Positions 16,048 through 25,892 of a stretch of DNA of 64,000 nt are shown here, in pieces. Origin of the DNA: Terribium retamae (lineage in GTDB: Bacteria; Pseudomonadota; Alphaproteobacteria; Rhizobiales; Rhizobiaceae). Below the pieces are notes generated by a model that saw only the letters and a list, made by a program, of their open reading frames with translations, was not told the origin of the DNA and did not search any database. Both the position numbers and the translations under genes were made by a program. How positions within the stretch are numbered: the first letter of the stretch is position 1; each line of letters opens with the position of its first letter. The stretch spans positions 1 through 64,000 of the forward strand of contig NZ_JAKREW010000015.1 in NCBI RefSeq assembly GCF_022347545.1, read 5' to 3'.

Positions 16048-18120
16048 CTATCGGCCTTCGCGATACCACATGCTGCCCATTGCCAGAAGCAACAGGCCTA
16101 AGCCGAGGAAACCGCCGAACAGCGGCACGCGGGAAACTGCCTTCAGCACGCTGTCGTCGGTGGTACGCAGGCCGATCCAGTCGCGCCCCGCTGCCGCGGC
16201 CTGATCGCGGATGGGGACGACAGAAGGCAAGGAAACATCGCTGCCTGCACCGCTTGCAAGCCGCCTGACACTGCCGCCGGTAGCTTCCGCGGCGGGTTTC
16301 AATCGACTTTCCGTCGAGACGACATCGCCGAATTCTGGAGCGTTGACAGGACCGACATGCGCCAACGCAGTGAGGTCGCCGCTGGCGACCTGATAGAGGC
16401 CGATCTCGTTCACTTCGACACTGCCGCTGAAGATACCGGGTTCCGACTTCTGCAGCGTGATCGTCAGCGCCTTCCCGGATGGCGTGATGATACGCGCGGA
16501 ACCGGGATCCTCGCTCATGGTCTGGCGCCGGACTTCGAGCGTCATGCCGCGACCGTCAGCGGTCAAGCGCTCCTCCTCGAGTTCGGGTTCCTTCATCAAC
16601 CAGTGCGCAATGCGGCGATAGAGCTGAACATAAGGACCGCCGCCTTCGAAACCGCGTGCCCACAACCAGCCCTGATCTGACAACAGCATGCCAACGCGAC
16701 CTTCCCCCTTGCGGTCGAGGACCAGCAGCGGGCGGTCATCCGCCCCCTTCATCACGACTTCGCCTTCCGGACGGTCGATACCGATGGTGCGGAACCAGCG
16801 ACCCCAGCGGGGTGGATTGTTCTGCGAGCCGTCGAGGCCGCGCGTGACCGGATGGCGCCCGCCGAGATCGGTCAGGCGCGGATAGAAGCCCTTGTCGATG
16901 ACCTCGCCCGTGGGCATGCCGGGCAGGGCGCCCATCAGCGGCGTGCGTGCGATCGTCGCCTGGCCGCCATATTCAGGGCCTGCGGCAATCAGCAAGGCGC
17001 CGCCGTTTTCGACATACTCGGTGATGTAGTCGTAATAGAGGGTCGGCAGCACATCGCGATGCTGGTAACGGTCGAAGATAATCAGGTCGAACTCATTGAT
17101 CTTTTCGATGAAAAGTTCGCGAACCGGGAAGGCAATCAGGGACAGTTCGTTGATCGGTGTGCCATCCTGCTTTTCAGGTGGCCGCAGGATGGTGAAGTGA
17201 ACCAGATCCACCGAGGCGTCGGATTTCAGCAGATTGCGCCAGGTGCGCTCGCCGGCATGCGGCTCTCCGGAGACCAGCAGCACTCGCAGATTCTCACGGA
17301 TGCCGTCGACCAGCGCGATCGTGCGGTTGTTGACGTCGGTCAGTTCGCCGTCTTCCTTTGGAATGGCGAGTTCGACGATGTTGCGGCCAGCGGTCGGGAT
17401 CGTCACCTGCAGCGGCATTTCCTGGCCGATGAAGGCGCGTTCGACGGCCACTTGCTGGCCGTTGACGGAGACGCGAACCTCCACCGGACCGGTTGCGCCG
17501 TCGGTGGCAATGACACGGTAAGTCATGTCGAGCGGCTTGCCGACCAACCCGAAGCGTGGGGCCTTGTCAAAGCGGACACGGCGATCCTTTTCGCCCTCGC
17601 GGCCGGTGATCAGTGCATGCAGTGGTGCATTGAGATCTGAACGTCCTGCCGGCACGTCATGGACCTCGCCGTCCGTGATCATCACCGCGCCGGCAACGCG
17701 GGACGGCGGCACGTCACGCAGTGCGCCGTTCAAGGCCGAGAACAGCCGCGTTTCGGTGCGTTCCTCGGCCGCTCCGCTTTTGCCCGCTTCAACAACACGC
17801 ACATCGAACTGCTTGAAGCGGGCAAGCCTCTCCTTCAGGCCGGCAAGCGCGGCTTCCGTCTGTGCTGCACGGTCGTTGATATCCTGGCTCTGGCTGCGGT
17901 CGACGACGACAGCAACCACGCTTTTCAAGGCATCGCGTTCCTCATCGAGCAGGACAGGGTTCAGAAGGGCGAGCGCGAAAGCTGCAAGTGCCGCCAGCCG
18001 CAGGTAGGCGCCGCGCTGTCGGAACCAAAGACCGACGCCGGCGATAAGCGCCAGCGGCAGCAGCATCGCTGCCAGCAGCGGCCAGGAAAGCAGGGGTTCG
18101 AAGGCGACAGACCAGTTCAT
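16048..18120 (-). CDS. Membrane protein with vWA-like domain and intact MIDAS (Bat-type operon)
   Basis: A 690-residue protein: two N-terminal membrane segments (about residues 10-30 and 40-56), a vWA-like domain with an intact DxSxS metal site (DRSQS) and a second MITDGE motif, a central glutamine-amidotransferase-like fold of the kind seen in this family, and a C-terminal membrane segment. The ATG at 18120 (MNWSVAFEP) is preferred over 18156 because it sits immediately after the upstream stop and starts the first membrane segment. It is the last gene of the MoxR–DUF58–DUF4159 operon and probably forms the membrane part of a MoxR-driven complex. Exact function unknown. Confidence 0.8.
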   Translation of the reverse strand: MNWSVAFEPLLSWPLLAAMLLPLALIAGVGLWFRQRGAYLRLAALAAFALALLNPVLLDEERDALKSVVAVVVDRSQSQDINDRAAQTEAALAGLKERLARFKQFDVRVVEAGKSGAAEERTETRLFSALNGALRDVPPSRVAGAVMITDGEVHDVPAGRSDLNAPLHALITGREGEKDRRVRFDKAPRFGLVGKPLDMTYRVIATDGATGPVEVRVSVNGQQVAVERAFIGQEMPLQVTIPTAGRNIVELAIPKEDGELTDVNNRTIALVDGIRENLRVLLVSGEPHAGERTWRNLLKSDASVDLVHFTILRPPEKQDGTPINELSLIAFPVRELFIEKINEFDLIIFDRYQHRDVLPTLYYDYITEYVENGGALLIAAGPEYGGQATIARTPLMGALPGMPTGEVIDKGFYPRLTDLGGRHPVTRGLDGSQNNPPRWGRWFRTIGIDRPEGEVVMKGADDRPLLVLDRKGEGRVGMLLSDQGWLWARGFEGGGPYVQLYRRIAHWLMKEPELEEERLTADGRGMTLEVRRQTMSEDPGSARIITPSGKALTITLQKSEPGIFSGSVEVNEIGLYQVASGDLTALAHVGPVNAPEFGDVVSTESRLKPAAEATGGSVRRLASGAGSDVSLPSVVPIRDQAAAAGRDWIGLRTTDDSVLKAVSRVPLFGGFLGLGLLLLAMGSMWYREGR

Positions 18121-18121
18121 G

Positions 18122-20935
18122 TCACTGTCCCAGCCGCTGCAACAGATCCGGAACATGAACCTGATCGGATTTGTAGTTGCCGGTCAGCATATACATCATG
18201 ATGTTGACGCCGGAGCGGAATGCCAGTTCGCGCTGCATCGGGTCGGACGGGACCGTGGGAAGCAGCGGGCTGCCACTGCCATCGACCGCCCAGGCCCCGG
18301 CGAAATCATTGGCGGTGATCATGATCGGCGTAACGCCGTCACCGGTCCGGACGGGGCGGTTGTCGGGGTTGCTCGCTTCCAGCGAGGCTTCGACCCAAAG
18401 CGGGCTTCCGGCGAAGCGTCCCGGGAAATCATTGAGGATATAGAAAGACTTGGTCAGCACATGGTCGGATGGGACCGGCTCCAGCGGCGGGACATTGAGA
18501 TTGCCCAATATTTCGCGCAAACGCAGGGTCGCCGGGCTGGTCGAGGTCTCCAGTGAAGTGGCGTACTGGTCACGCGTGTCGAACAGGATCGTGCCACCAT
18601 TCTTCATATATTCGTCGATGCGGGCAATCGCAGCCTGCGACGGCGCTGGTACGTTTGCATCCACTGGCCAGTAGATGAGGGGATAAAACGCCAGATCGTC
18701 GTTCTCGACGTTGACGCCCGTCGGCTCTCCAGGTTCAAGCGCGGTCTTCTCGCGCAGGAAACGGGTGAGGCCGGTCATGCCGGCCCGGCTGACGGAATCG
18801 ATGCTGGAATTCCCGGTCAGAACATAGGCGAGGCGGGTCACCATTGTCGCTTCGATCGCCTGTTGATCATCCGGCTTGGCGTCATTGGCCGATGCCGGTG
18901 AAACAGGCAGGAGAAGTGCGGGAAGCAGGATCAGTGCGATGGCCGCGGCCGTGATTCGCCGGGCATTCCGGCGCCACAGACCTGCAAGCCAAAGCACGAT
19001 GAGGCCGTCCAGAATCAACAGGGCGAGTGCGCCGAACAAGAGCGGTCCTTTCATATCGCGCGATTCGTCGGCTGCGTAGCTTTCGGCAATGACGGGAACT
19101 GATGTCGTCGGCCTGCTGATCGGTGCCAGCGTGGCATCGGCCGTCAGCAGGTTGTGCGCGAAGACACCATCCTCCGTACCGTAGAGGCCAGGCGGGTTCT
19201 CGATTGTCACAGCGAGCGGGCCCTTGCCTGTCTGCAGCGGCTTCGCGTCGCCGGTGGGTGGCTCGATTTGCCCGTCCGCAGCGATCATCCGGTATGGCGG
19301 CAACGAAGCGGCCGGGACGCCTTCGGTGGTGGTTCCCGCTGCGCCCTGGTTGCGTGATAGCTGGACGATCGCCCGCAGCATTTCCACGAAGCTGCCCGAA
19401 ATCGGCAGGTTGGACCAGGTCGCCGAAGGGGTAATGTGGAAGAGGACCACGATACCCTTGCCGCGGCGGTCCGCGGTCACCAGAGGTGTGCCGTCGGCCA
19501 GCGTGGCCCAAGTGCGTTCAGCAAGCGACGGCGTCGGTTCTGCCAGGATCTGGCGCGTTACCGTCACGTCCTGGGGCGGCGCGAGTTTTGCGAACGGGCC
19601 GTTCGACGGGAATTCCGTCACTTTCTGCGGCTCGGTCCAGGACAAGGCGCCGCCGAGCTGCCGTTCGCCAAGCCGCAGCTTCACCGGCAGCAGCTCTTCG
19701 TCATTGCCGGCAGTCAGCAGGCGTGTGCTGGCGAAGCGGATCAACGTGCCGCCGTTCTGCATCCATTTGATGAGTGGTTCCCGCGTCGCCTCCGGTATGG
19801 TGCCGACATCGCCCATGACAATGACTGCGGGCTTCTGTTCGAGGAGCTGCGGGATGGCCTCGAGCAAGTCCGGGCTCTTCGGCTCGATGATGTCGGCCGA
19901 GGGCTCCAGCGCCCGGCGGATGTAATAGAGTGGAGAGAGCAGTTGTCGCGTGTCATCCGTCGGTGCCTGGGACAGCAAGCCGACGCGGCGCCGTTTTGCC
20001 GTACCGTCCAGCACCCTCACGCCAGCGGCCTGATTTTCACCGTCGAGCGCAATGGAGGCAAAATCATTGCGCAATTCGAAAGGAACGACGATCTCGCCGG
20101 AGGCTGAGGTGTCGCCGGGGCGGAAGGTGATGGCGGCATCGCCGATGCGCCTACCTTTTTCATCGAACGCGCCGGCCGTCATGAAGCGAGGCGAGGCACC
20201 TGACGGTGCGCGCACCGCAGTGACACTGAAACGATCGAGTCCGTTGTCGGCAGCCGTAAGGCCGACCATGTCGAGGCGGCCGGGCGCGGCCCATACGATG
20301 TTCGCGAGCCTGCGCTCCAGGAGCGGCGCAAAAGCCTTGGCATCGTCCTTTGCGGCAAGACCATCGGTCAGAAGCGCCAATGTTACACCCGCACTATCCC
20401 CGATCGTGTTGGCGACGGCAAGGAAAACACCTTGCCTGTCCGCTGGTACGGGACGCGGCCTGACTGCATTGAGCCGGTTGCGCGCTTCAGCGGCGCTGTA
20501 GGGGCCGATCTGCTGGTTGGCCTTTTCCGCAGTGAAGGCCAGGATGATCGGCATCTCCTTCTTCTCTGCGTCATTGATCAGGCGGCTGGCAGTCGCGACC
20601 CGCTCGTCCCAGTCGGGCGCGCTTGCCCATCCATTGTCCATCACAAGCGCGAGCAGATTGCCTCCGACTGGAATACGCTCGCGAGGGTTCCATACCGGTT
20701 CGGCAAGCGCGAAGATGACGAGCGCCGCCATTACCAGCCGCAACAGTGTCAGCCACCAGGGGCTGCGGTTCGGCGTGTCGTCGGATTTCAGAACCCTGGC
20801 TAGGATCCTGAGCGGTGGAAACACCTCCGTCTGCGGCTTTGGCGGCGTGAAACGCAGGAGCCACCAGATGACCGGCAGGGCAATCAATCCCCACAGGAGC
20901 ATCGGCGCGCCGAAGGAGAGCGGAAGCCAGCTCAT
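18122..20935 (-). CDS. DUF4159 domain membrane protein with BatA-like N-terminus
   Basis: A 937-residue protein. The N-terminus has the BatA arrangement of two membrane helices (about residues 8-26 and 60-80) followed by a vWA-like domain in which the MIDAS is degenerate (DNGWAS instead of DxSxS). Around residue 640-690 two further hydrophobic segments occur, and the last 210 residues are a DUF4159 domain (YVLTGNSSIDSVSRAGMTGL start). It overlaps the DUF58 gene by 4 nt and precedes the other vWA-like gene by 1 nt, a tightly coupled operon. It likely acts in the cell envelope with MoxR; the substrate is unknown. Confidence 0.85.
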   Translation of the reverse strand: MSWLPLSFGAPMLLWGLIALPVIWWLLRFTPPKPQTEVFPPLRILARVLKSDDTPNRSPWWLTLLRLVMAALVIFALAEPVWNPRERIPVGGNLLALVMDNGWASAPDWDERVATASRLINDAEKKEMPIILAFTAEKANQQIGPYSAAEARNRLNAVRPRPVPADRQGVFLAVANTIGDSAGVTLALLTDGLAAKDDAKAFAPLLERRLANIVWAAPGRLDMVGLTAADNGLDRFSVTAVRAPSGASPRFMTAGAFDEKGRRIGDAAITFRPGDTSASGEIVVPFELRNDFASIALDGENQAAGVRVLDGTAKRRRVGLLSQAPTDDTRQLLSPLYYIRRALEPSADIIEPKSPDLLEAIPQLLEQKPAVIVMGDVGTIPEATREPLIKWMQNGGTLIRFASTRLLTAGNDEELLPVKLRLGERQLGGALSWTEPQKVTEFPSNGPFAKLAPPQDVTVTRQILAEPTPSLAERTWATLADGTPLVTADRRGKGIVVLFHITPSATWSNLPISGSFVEMLRAIVQLSRNQGAAGTTTEGVPAASLPPYRMIAADGQIEPPTGDAKPLQTGKGPLAVTIENPPGLYGTEDGVFAHNLLTADATLAPISRPTTSVPVIAESYAADESRDMKGPLLFGALALLILDGLIVLWLAGLWRRNARRITAAAIALILLPALLLPVSPASANDAKPDDQQAIEATMVTRLAYVLTGNSSIDSVSRAGMTGLTRFLREKTALEPGEPTGVNVENDDLAFYPLIYWPVDANVPAPSQAAIARIDEYMKNGGTILFDTRDQYATSLETSTSPATLRLREILGNLNVPPLEPVPSDHVLTKSFYILNDFPGRFAGSPLWVEASLEASNPDNRPVRTGDGVTPIMITANDFAGAWAVDGSGSPLLPTVPSDPMQRELAFRSGVNIMMYMLTGNYKSDQVHVPDLLQRLGQ

Positions 20936-21849
20936 GCGCCGACCCTTCCGAGATGGCTATCCTCGGAACTCAAGGCCAAGTGGAGGCCCACCAGCGCTTC
21001 CGAAGCCAGGCGATCTGTATGGTTGACCGTGTAACTCCAGCCCAGGCGTTTCGCCCACGCGGCAACCGCCTCACGGCGAGCGATATAAAGGTTGCGATAT
21101 TCGTCGGCCAGGATCTCTGCGCGGCCGGCTATCAGCTTGTCACCGGTTTCTGGATCGGTGAATTCCGTGCGCCCGGCATAGGGAAATGTCTCCTCGGCCG
21201 GATCTGCCACCTCGACCAGGTGCGCACGTGCGCCGCGGCGTGCCAACCCGTCTAGCCATTCGAGCGTTTCGCCGCTCGGATCAAGAAAGTCGCTGACCAG
21301 GATGACGTCGGAAAAACGGCGGATTCCGGAGAAGTCCGGCTTGGCAGGCAATGTGCCAGCCTGGGTCAGATGCGAAGCGATGCGCTCGGCGCCGTTGCGA
21401 TTGATGAACGGGTCGACAAGGCCGGGCCAGGCGATGCGCTCGCCGCTGCGCGACAACAATTCAGCCATGGCAAGCGTCAGCACCAGCGCCCTGGATTGTT
21501 TGGAAACCCTGGCGCCCGCTGATTTGTAAAGCATGGACGGCGACGGGTCGGCCCACAGCCAGACGGTGTGAGCAGCCTCCCATTCGCGATCGCGCACATA
21601 GATATGGTCGTCACGGGCCGATCGGCGCCAGTCGATATTGGCAATCGCCTCGCCTTCGACATAGGGGCGGAACTGCCAGAAGTCTTCGCCGATGCCGCGT
21701 TTGCGGCGGCCATGCCAGCCGGCGATGACCGTATTGACGATGCGGCGCGCCTCGACCAGCAAATCCGGCACCAGCGAAGCACGCAGACGCCCCCTGGCCA
21801 GCGCATCCCGCGCGGCTACCGGTGCCTGTGCCTCACCTATCCTCGCCAT
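20932..21849 (-). CDS. DUF58 domain-containing protein
   Basis: A 305-residue soluble protein of the DUF58 family, with the characteristic GRRKRGIGEDFWQFRPYVEG-type segment near residues 50-70 and the WRRSARDD motif. DUF58 proteins are encoded next to MoxR ATPases across bacteria and are thought to work with them. It is 11 bp downstream of moxR and overlaps the DUF4159 gene by 4 nt. No catalytic role is established. Confidence 0.9.
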   Translation of the reverse strand: MARIGEAQAPVAARDALARGRLRASLVPDLLVEARRIVNTVIAGWHGRRKRGIGEDFWQFRPYVEGEAIANIDWRRSARDDHIYVRDREWEAAHTVWLWADPSPSMLYKSAGARVSKQSRALVLTLAMAELLSRSGERIAWPGLVDPFINRNGAERIASHLTQAGTLPAKPDFSGIRRFSDVILVSDFLDPSGETLEWLDGLARRGARAHLVEVADPAEETFPYAGRTEFTDPETGDKLIAGRAEILADEYRNLYIARREAVAAWAKRLGWSYTVNHTDRLASEALVGLHLALSSEDSHLGRVGA

Positions 21850-21860
21850 CAGGCCTTTAC

Positions 21861-22865
21861 CTAAAGTCCCTTGGTCAGCTTTGCCACTACATCACGCACG
21901 CTCATGCCTTCCGCGCGTGCCGCGAAGGTCAGCGCCATGCGGTGCTGCAACACAGGCTCGGCAAGTGCTTTGACATCATCGACCGATGGCGCAAGGCGCC
22001 CATCATACAGCGCACGGGCGCGAGCACACAAAGTCAGCGCCTGGCTGGCGCGCGGCCCGGGGCCCCAGGCGATATGTTTGTCGGTCTCGGCATCGCCCTG
22101 ACCAGGGCGGGCCGACCGCACCAATTTGAGGATCGCCTCGACGACGCTTTCGGGTACCGGCATACGGCGGATCAGGGTCTGTATGGCACGCAGCCGCACC
22201 GGGTCGAGCACATTTTCGGGCTTCGCTTCGTCAATGCCAGTGGTCTCAAGCAGGATACGCCGCTCGGCCTCGATCTCGGGATAGAGGATATCGACCTGCA
22301 TCAAAAAGCGGTCGAGCTGTGCCTCCGGCAGCGGGTAAGTACCCTCTTGCTCCAGCGGGTTCTGGGTCGCGAGCACATGGAAGGGCGCGGGCAGATCGTG
22401 TCGGGCGCCTGCAATGGTGACGTGGTATTCCTGCATCGACTGCAGGAGAGCCGATTGCGTGCGCGGGGAGGCACGGTTGATTTCGTCCGCCATGAGCAAT
22501 TGCGCGAAGATCGGCCCACGAATGAAGCGAAACGAACGTTTGCCGATATCATCTTGTTCCATCACTTCGGAACCCAGAATATCCGACGGCATCAAATCGG
22601 GGGTGAACTGGATGCGACGGGCATCGAGGCCTAGCACCACTCCCAGCGTCTCCACCAATTTGGTCTTGGCGAGGCCAGGCACACCTACCAGCAAGGCGTG
22701 TCCGCCAGCCAGAAGCGCCACCAGCGTGCGTTCGATCACGCTCTCCTGTCCGAAGATGACCTTGCCGACACCGTCGCGGACGCGCGAGATGTCGGAGAGT
22801 GCTTTCTCCGCCTCGGCGATCATTTGTTTTTCGTCGATCGGGCTTTCCTTGACTATCACGCTCAT
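21861..22865 (-). CDS. MoxR family AAA ATPase
   Basis: A 334-residue AAA ATPase of the MoxR family: Walker A GVPGLAKTK (around residues 60-68), Walker B LLMADEINRA, the DLMPSDILG insert, sensor-1 ATQNPLEQEGTYPLPEAQLDRF and the C-terminal lid. MoxR proteins act as chaperone-like ATPases with vWA partners, here the two downstream membrane proteins. The ATG at 22865 (MSVIVKESP) gives the family N-terminus and has AAGGA about 10 nt upstream; the frame is open further upstream, so a somewhat longer protein cannot be excluded. First gene of the operon, divergent from the DUF1285 gene. Confidence 0.9.
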   Translation of the reverse strand: MSVIVKESPIDEKQMIAEAEKALSDISRVRDGVGKVIFGQESVIERTLVALLAGGHALLVGVPGLAKTKLVETLGVVLGLDARRIQFTPDLMPSDILGSEVMEQDDIGKRSFRFIRGPIFAQLLMADEINRASPRTQSALLQSMQEYHVTIAGARHDLPAPFHVLATQNPLEQEGTYPLPEAQLDRFLMQVDILYPEIEAERRILLETTGIDEAKPENVLDPVRLRAIQTLIRRMPVPESVVEAILKLVRSARPGQGDAETDKHIAWGPGPRASQALTLCARARALYDGRLAPSVDDVKALAEPVLQHRMALTFAARAEGMSVRDVVAKLTKGL

Positions 22866-23024
22866 CAGGCATCGATCCTTGTCGTTGGGGACAGCCTTGT
22901 TGTTGTAGACATGGGCCCGCATCATCTCAGCGTTCATTATGCGGCGATTCGGCCGTCGCCGGGCTCTGGCCCCGAGCTTATTTGACCGTGTACGGCTGAC
23001 AAGCGCAACAACAGTGACTATTTC

Positions 23025-23660
23025 GTGACGATGACAGAAGCTTCCGGACAGACGCCTGACAGCATGACAGCCGTTGCGGATGCGCGTGGGCTGGAAGCGC
23101 TGGTCGCGCGCGCGGCGCGAGTCGGCAAGGGGTTGCCGCCGGTGGAGCGCTGGAATCCGCGCTTCTGCGGCGACATCGACATGGAAATCCGCCAGGACGG
23201 CACCTGGTTCTATCTCGGCACGCCAATCGGCCGCATGCCACTGGTGCAGCTGTTCTCCACCGTGCTGCGCAAGGATGCCGATGGCAGGACCTATCTGGTC
23301 ACGCCCGTCGAGCGGGTTGGCATCCGCGTGATCGATGCGCCGTTTGTCGCCGTCGAGGTCGATGTTTCCGGCAAGGGTGACGATCAAATCATCACCTTCC
23401 GCACGAATGTCGGCGACGTCGTTGAAGTTGGGCCGTCCAACCCACTACGCTTCGTCGACGAGCCCGAGACCGGGGGGTTGAAGCCCTATGTCCTGGTGCG
23501 TGGGCGGCTGGAGGCGCTCGTGTCGCGGCCGGTGATGTATGAACTGGTCGGCCACGGCGAAGAGGTCGTCGTCGACGGTGTTTCGATGTTTGCGGTGCGT
23601 TCGAATGGAGAAACCTATCCGATCATGCCGACGGCACGGCTTGCGGAGTTGAGTGCCTGA
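23025..23660 (+). CDS. DUF1285 domain-containing protein
   Basis: A 211-residue protein of the DUF1285 family (motifs PPVERWNPRFCGDIDMEI and GTPIGRMPLVQLFSTVLR). Function unknown. Two starts are possible, GTG at 23025 or ATG at 23031; neither has a clear Shine-Dalgarno sequence. Its stop overlaps the Nudix start by one base (TGATG), so the three genes DUF1285–Nudix–cca are translationally coupled. The same three-gene order is common in Rhizobiales. Confidence 0.88.
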   Translation: MTMTEASGQTPDSMTAVADARGLEALVARAARVGKGLPPVERWNPRFCGDIDMEIRQDGTWFYLGTPIGRMPLVQLFSTVLRKDADGRTYLVTPVERVGIRVIDAPFVAVEVDVSGKGDDQIITFRTNVGDVVEVGPSNPLRFVDEPETGGLKPYVLVRGRLEALVSRPVMYELVGHGEEVVVDGVSMFAVRSNGETYPIMPTARLAELSA

Positions 23661-24295
23661 TGGACCAACCGCTTCCCGCGTTGTTTTCGGCCGCCGATTT
23701 CCGGGCGCGCGCGGCACGCGAAGAAAATTTCATCATCCATCCGGACGAGGATGGCGACCATCGCTTCAATCCCGGTCATCCGCGCCTGAAGCGGAGCGAG
23801 CCGCTGCGGGATGCTGCGGTGTTGATCCCCGTCATCGATCGCGGCCCCCAGGCGACGGTGCTGCTCACCAAGCGCGCCGAGACGTTGCGCAGCCATACCG
23901 GGCAAGTCGCCTTTCCAGGCGGCCGCATCGACAGCGGCGACCGCTCCGCGGAATTCGCGGCGCTGCGCGAGACGGACGAAGAGGTCGGGCTCGGACGGGA
24001 GTTCATCGAGGTCATCGGACGCATGCCCGACTATGTTTCGGGCAGCGGCTATCGTATCGCGCCGGTGCTTTCGATCGTGCGACCGGGGTTTTCGCTCACA
24101 TTGAACCATGACGAAGTCGATGCCGCCTTCGAAGTGCCGCTCTCCTTCCTGATGGATCCGGCCAACCATCGTCGTGACAGCCGCTTCTGGAACGACCTGG
24201 AGTGGTTCTTCTATGAAATGCCCTATGACGGGCAACGCATCTGGGGCGTGACGGCAGGTATCATTCGCACACTTTACGAAAGGCTTTATGCTTGA
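23660..24295 (+). CDS. Nudix hydrolase, CoA pyrophosphatase (NudL-type)
   Basis: A 211-residue Nudix hydrolase. The CoA-pyrophosphatase signature LLTKRAETLRSHTGQVAFPGG precedes the Nudix box, whose metal-binding REtdEEvGL residues are present around residues 104-112. It is expected to cleave coenzyme A derivatives or related nucleotide diphosphates. Coupled to the DUF1285 gene by TGATG and to cca by another TGATG. Confidence 0.88.
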   Translation: MDQPLPALFSAADFRARAAREENFIIHPDEDGDHRFNPGHPRLKRSEPLRDAAVLIPVIDRGPQATVLLTKRAETLRSHTGQVAFPGGRIDSGDRSAEFAALRETDEEVGLGREFIEVIGRMPDYVSGSGYRIAPVLSIVRPGFSLTLNHDEVDAAFEVPLSFLMDPANHRRDSRFWNDLEWFFYEMPYDGQRIWGVTAGIIRTLYERLYA

Positions 24296-25563
24296 TGAGC
24301 CAGGTCTCCATCGCGGACAAGGCCGACTGGCTGAATGACAAACATCTCAAGCGGCTACTCGAAGTGCTTTCGGGCGATGGCGAGGAGGCACGGATCGCAG
24401 GCGGCGCTGTTCGCAACGCCCTGATCGGCGAGCCAGTGGCGGACATCGATGTTGCCAGCACCACGCTTCCGGACGAGACGATGCGGCGTGTCAAGGCGGC
24501 TGGCTTCAAGGCCGTGCCAACCGGTATCGACCACGGCACGATCACTGTCGTCGCGGCTGGCAAAGGCTATGAAGTGACGACGCTGAGGGCCGATATCGAA
24601 ACGGACGGCCGCCATGCCAAGGTTTCGTTCGGCCGCGACTGGAAAGCCGACGCCGAGCGGCGGGATTTCACCATCAACGCCTTGTATGCCAAGGCCGATG
24701 GCACCATTGTCGATCTGGTCGGCGGCATTGCCGACATCGAGGCACGACAGTTGCGCTTCATCGGCGATGCCGAAAAACGCATCCGCGAGGACTATCTGCG
24801 GATTCTCCGCTTCTTCCGTTTCTTCGCCTGGTACGGAGCGGGGCGCCCGGATGCGGAAGGCCTGAAGGCCTGCGCGCGGTTGAAGGAGGGGCTCGACAGG
24901 CTTTCACCGGAGCGCGTCTGGACGGAACTCAAGAAACTGTTATCCGCGCCGGACCCTTCGCGGGCGCTGTTGTGGATGCGCCAGGCCGGCGTGCTGTCGC
25001 GGGTCCTCCCGGAAAGCGAAAAATGGGGCATCGATGCCGTCCATGGCCTTGTCGCCGCTGAGCGCGATCTCGGATGGTCGCCACAAGCACTGCTGAGACT
25101 GGAGGCAATTGTGCCCCCGGACGCTGCGCGCATGAAGACGCTTGCCGAACGGCTGCGCTTTTCGACGGAAGAGGGAAACCGCTTGCAGCGTTGGGCGCTC
25201 GCTCCGGCGATCGACGCGAGAATGACGGAAGGCGCGCTGGCCAAGACGCTCTATCTCGGCGACCGGCAAGCCATCGTCGACCGGCTCAAACTGTCGCTTG
25301 CTTCGGCGCGTGCGCGCGTTGCGACAAACGACGGCGCGTTGGTCGAAGCGGGGGGCTATGCGCGCCTGCTTGGCTTCGCAGGAAAGTGGGAAAAGCCGGC
25401 ATTTCCCATCAAGGGAGCCGATATTTCCGCTCTTGGCGTACCGCCAGGGCCGAAATTCGGAACTCTGCTCAAAAATCTTGAAGGGGAATGGGTCGACAAG
25501 GGCTTCCAGCCTGACCGCGGCGCGCTGCTCGAACGCGCCGCCGAAATGCTTGCGGCGGATTGA
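24295..25563 (+). CDS. cca: CCA tRNA nucleotidyltransferase / poly(A) polymerase family protein
   Basis: A 422-residue class II nucleotidyltransferase. The N-terminal palm has IAGGAVRNAL and the metal-binding DID motif, followed by RRDFTINALY and the IREDYLRILRFFRF helix of the neck. The family adds CCA to tRNA 3' ends; poly(A) polymerase activity is an alternative that motifs alone do not exclude. A TTG at 24292 precedes the ATG at 24295; the ATG overlaps the Nudix stop and is the likelier start. Confidence 0.88.
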   Translation: MSQVSIADKADWLNDKHLKRLLEVLSGDGEEARIAGGAVRNALIGEPVADIDVASTTLPDETMRRVKAAGFKAVPTGIDHGTITVVAAGKGYEVTTLRADIETDGRHAKVSFGRDWKADAERRDFTINALYAKADGTIVDLVGGIADIEARQLRFIGDAEKRIREDYLRILRFFRFFAWYGAGRPDAEGLKACARLKEGLDRLSPERVWTELKKLLSAPDPSRALLWMRQAGVLSRVLPESEKWGIDAVHGLVAAERDLGWSPQALLRLEAIVPPDAARMKTLAERLRFSTEEGNRLQRWALAPAIDARMTEGALAKTLYLGDRQAIVDRLKLSLASARARVATNDGALVEAGGYARLLGFAGKWEKPAFPIKGADISALGVPPGPKFGTLLKNLEGEWVDKGFQPDRGALLERAAEMLAAD

Positions 25564-25607
25564 GGTGTGTTTTCAGCACGCCCTGGGGCGCATTCAAAAC
25601 GCCTTAA

Positions 25608-25793
25608 TCAGGCCGCGTCGCGAACCTTGTCGATACGCGAGCGGATCGCCTCGATCATGGTTTCGCGGATGATAGTCTCGCCATGGGTCTCTCGCATATG
25701 CTCGACAGCACGGCGCATGACCTCCGCTTCTTCCTCGGCGCGGGTATGCCATTCGCAGCCGGGGACTAGCGAGCCGCAATGAAATTCCTTCAT
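25608..25793 (-). CDS. DUF1059 domain-containing small protein
   Basis: A 61-residue protein with the DUF1059 pattern: an N-terminal C...LVPGCEW pair of cysteines, a helical AEEEAEVMRRAVEHM segment and an HG motif. Small cytoplasmic protein of unknown function. The ATG has GGAGGA about 8-10 nt upstream. Confidence 0.82.
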   Translation of the reverse strand: MKEFHCGSLVPGCEWHTRAEEEAEVMRRAVEHMRETHGETIIRETMIEAIRSRIDKVRDAA

Positions 25794-25892
25794 CGGAGTC
25801 CTCCTATCTCGTCATCTGGAAGGTCCAGCATAACACGCACCCTCCGTTTTGGTTGCGATGAAAATGGCGAGAGGGAGATAAAGTGATGAAAC

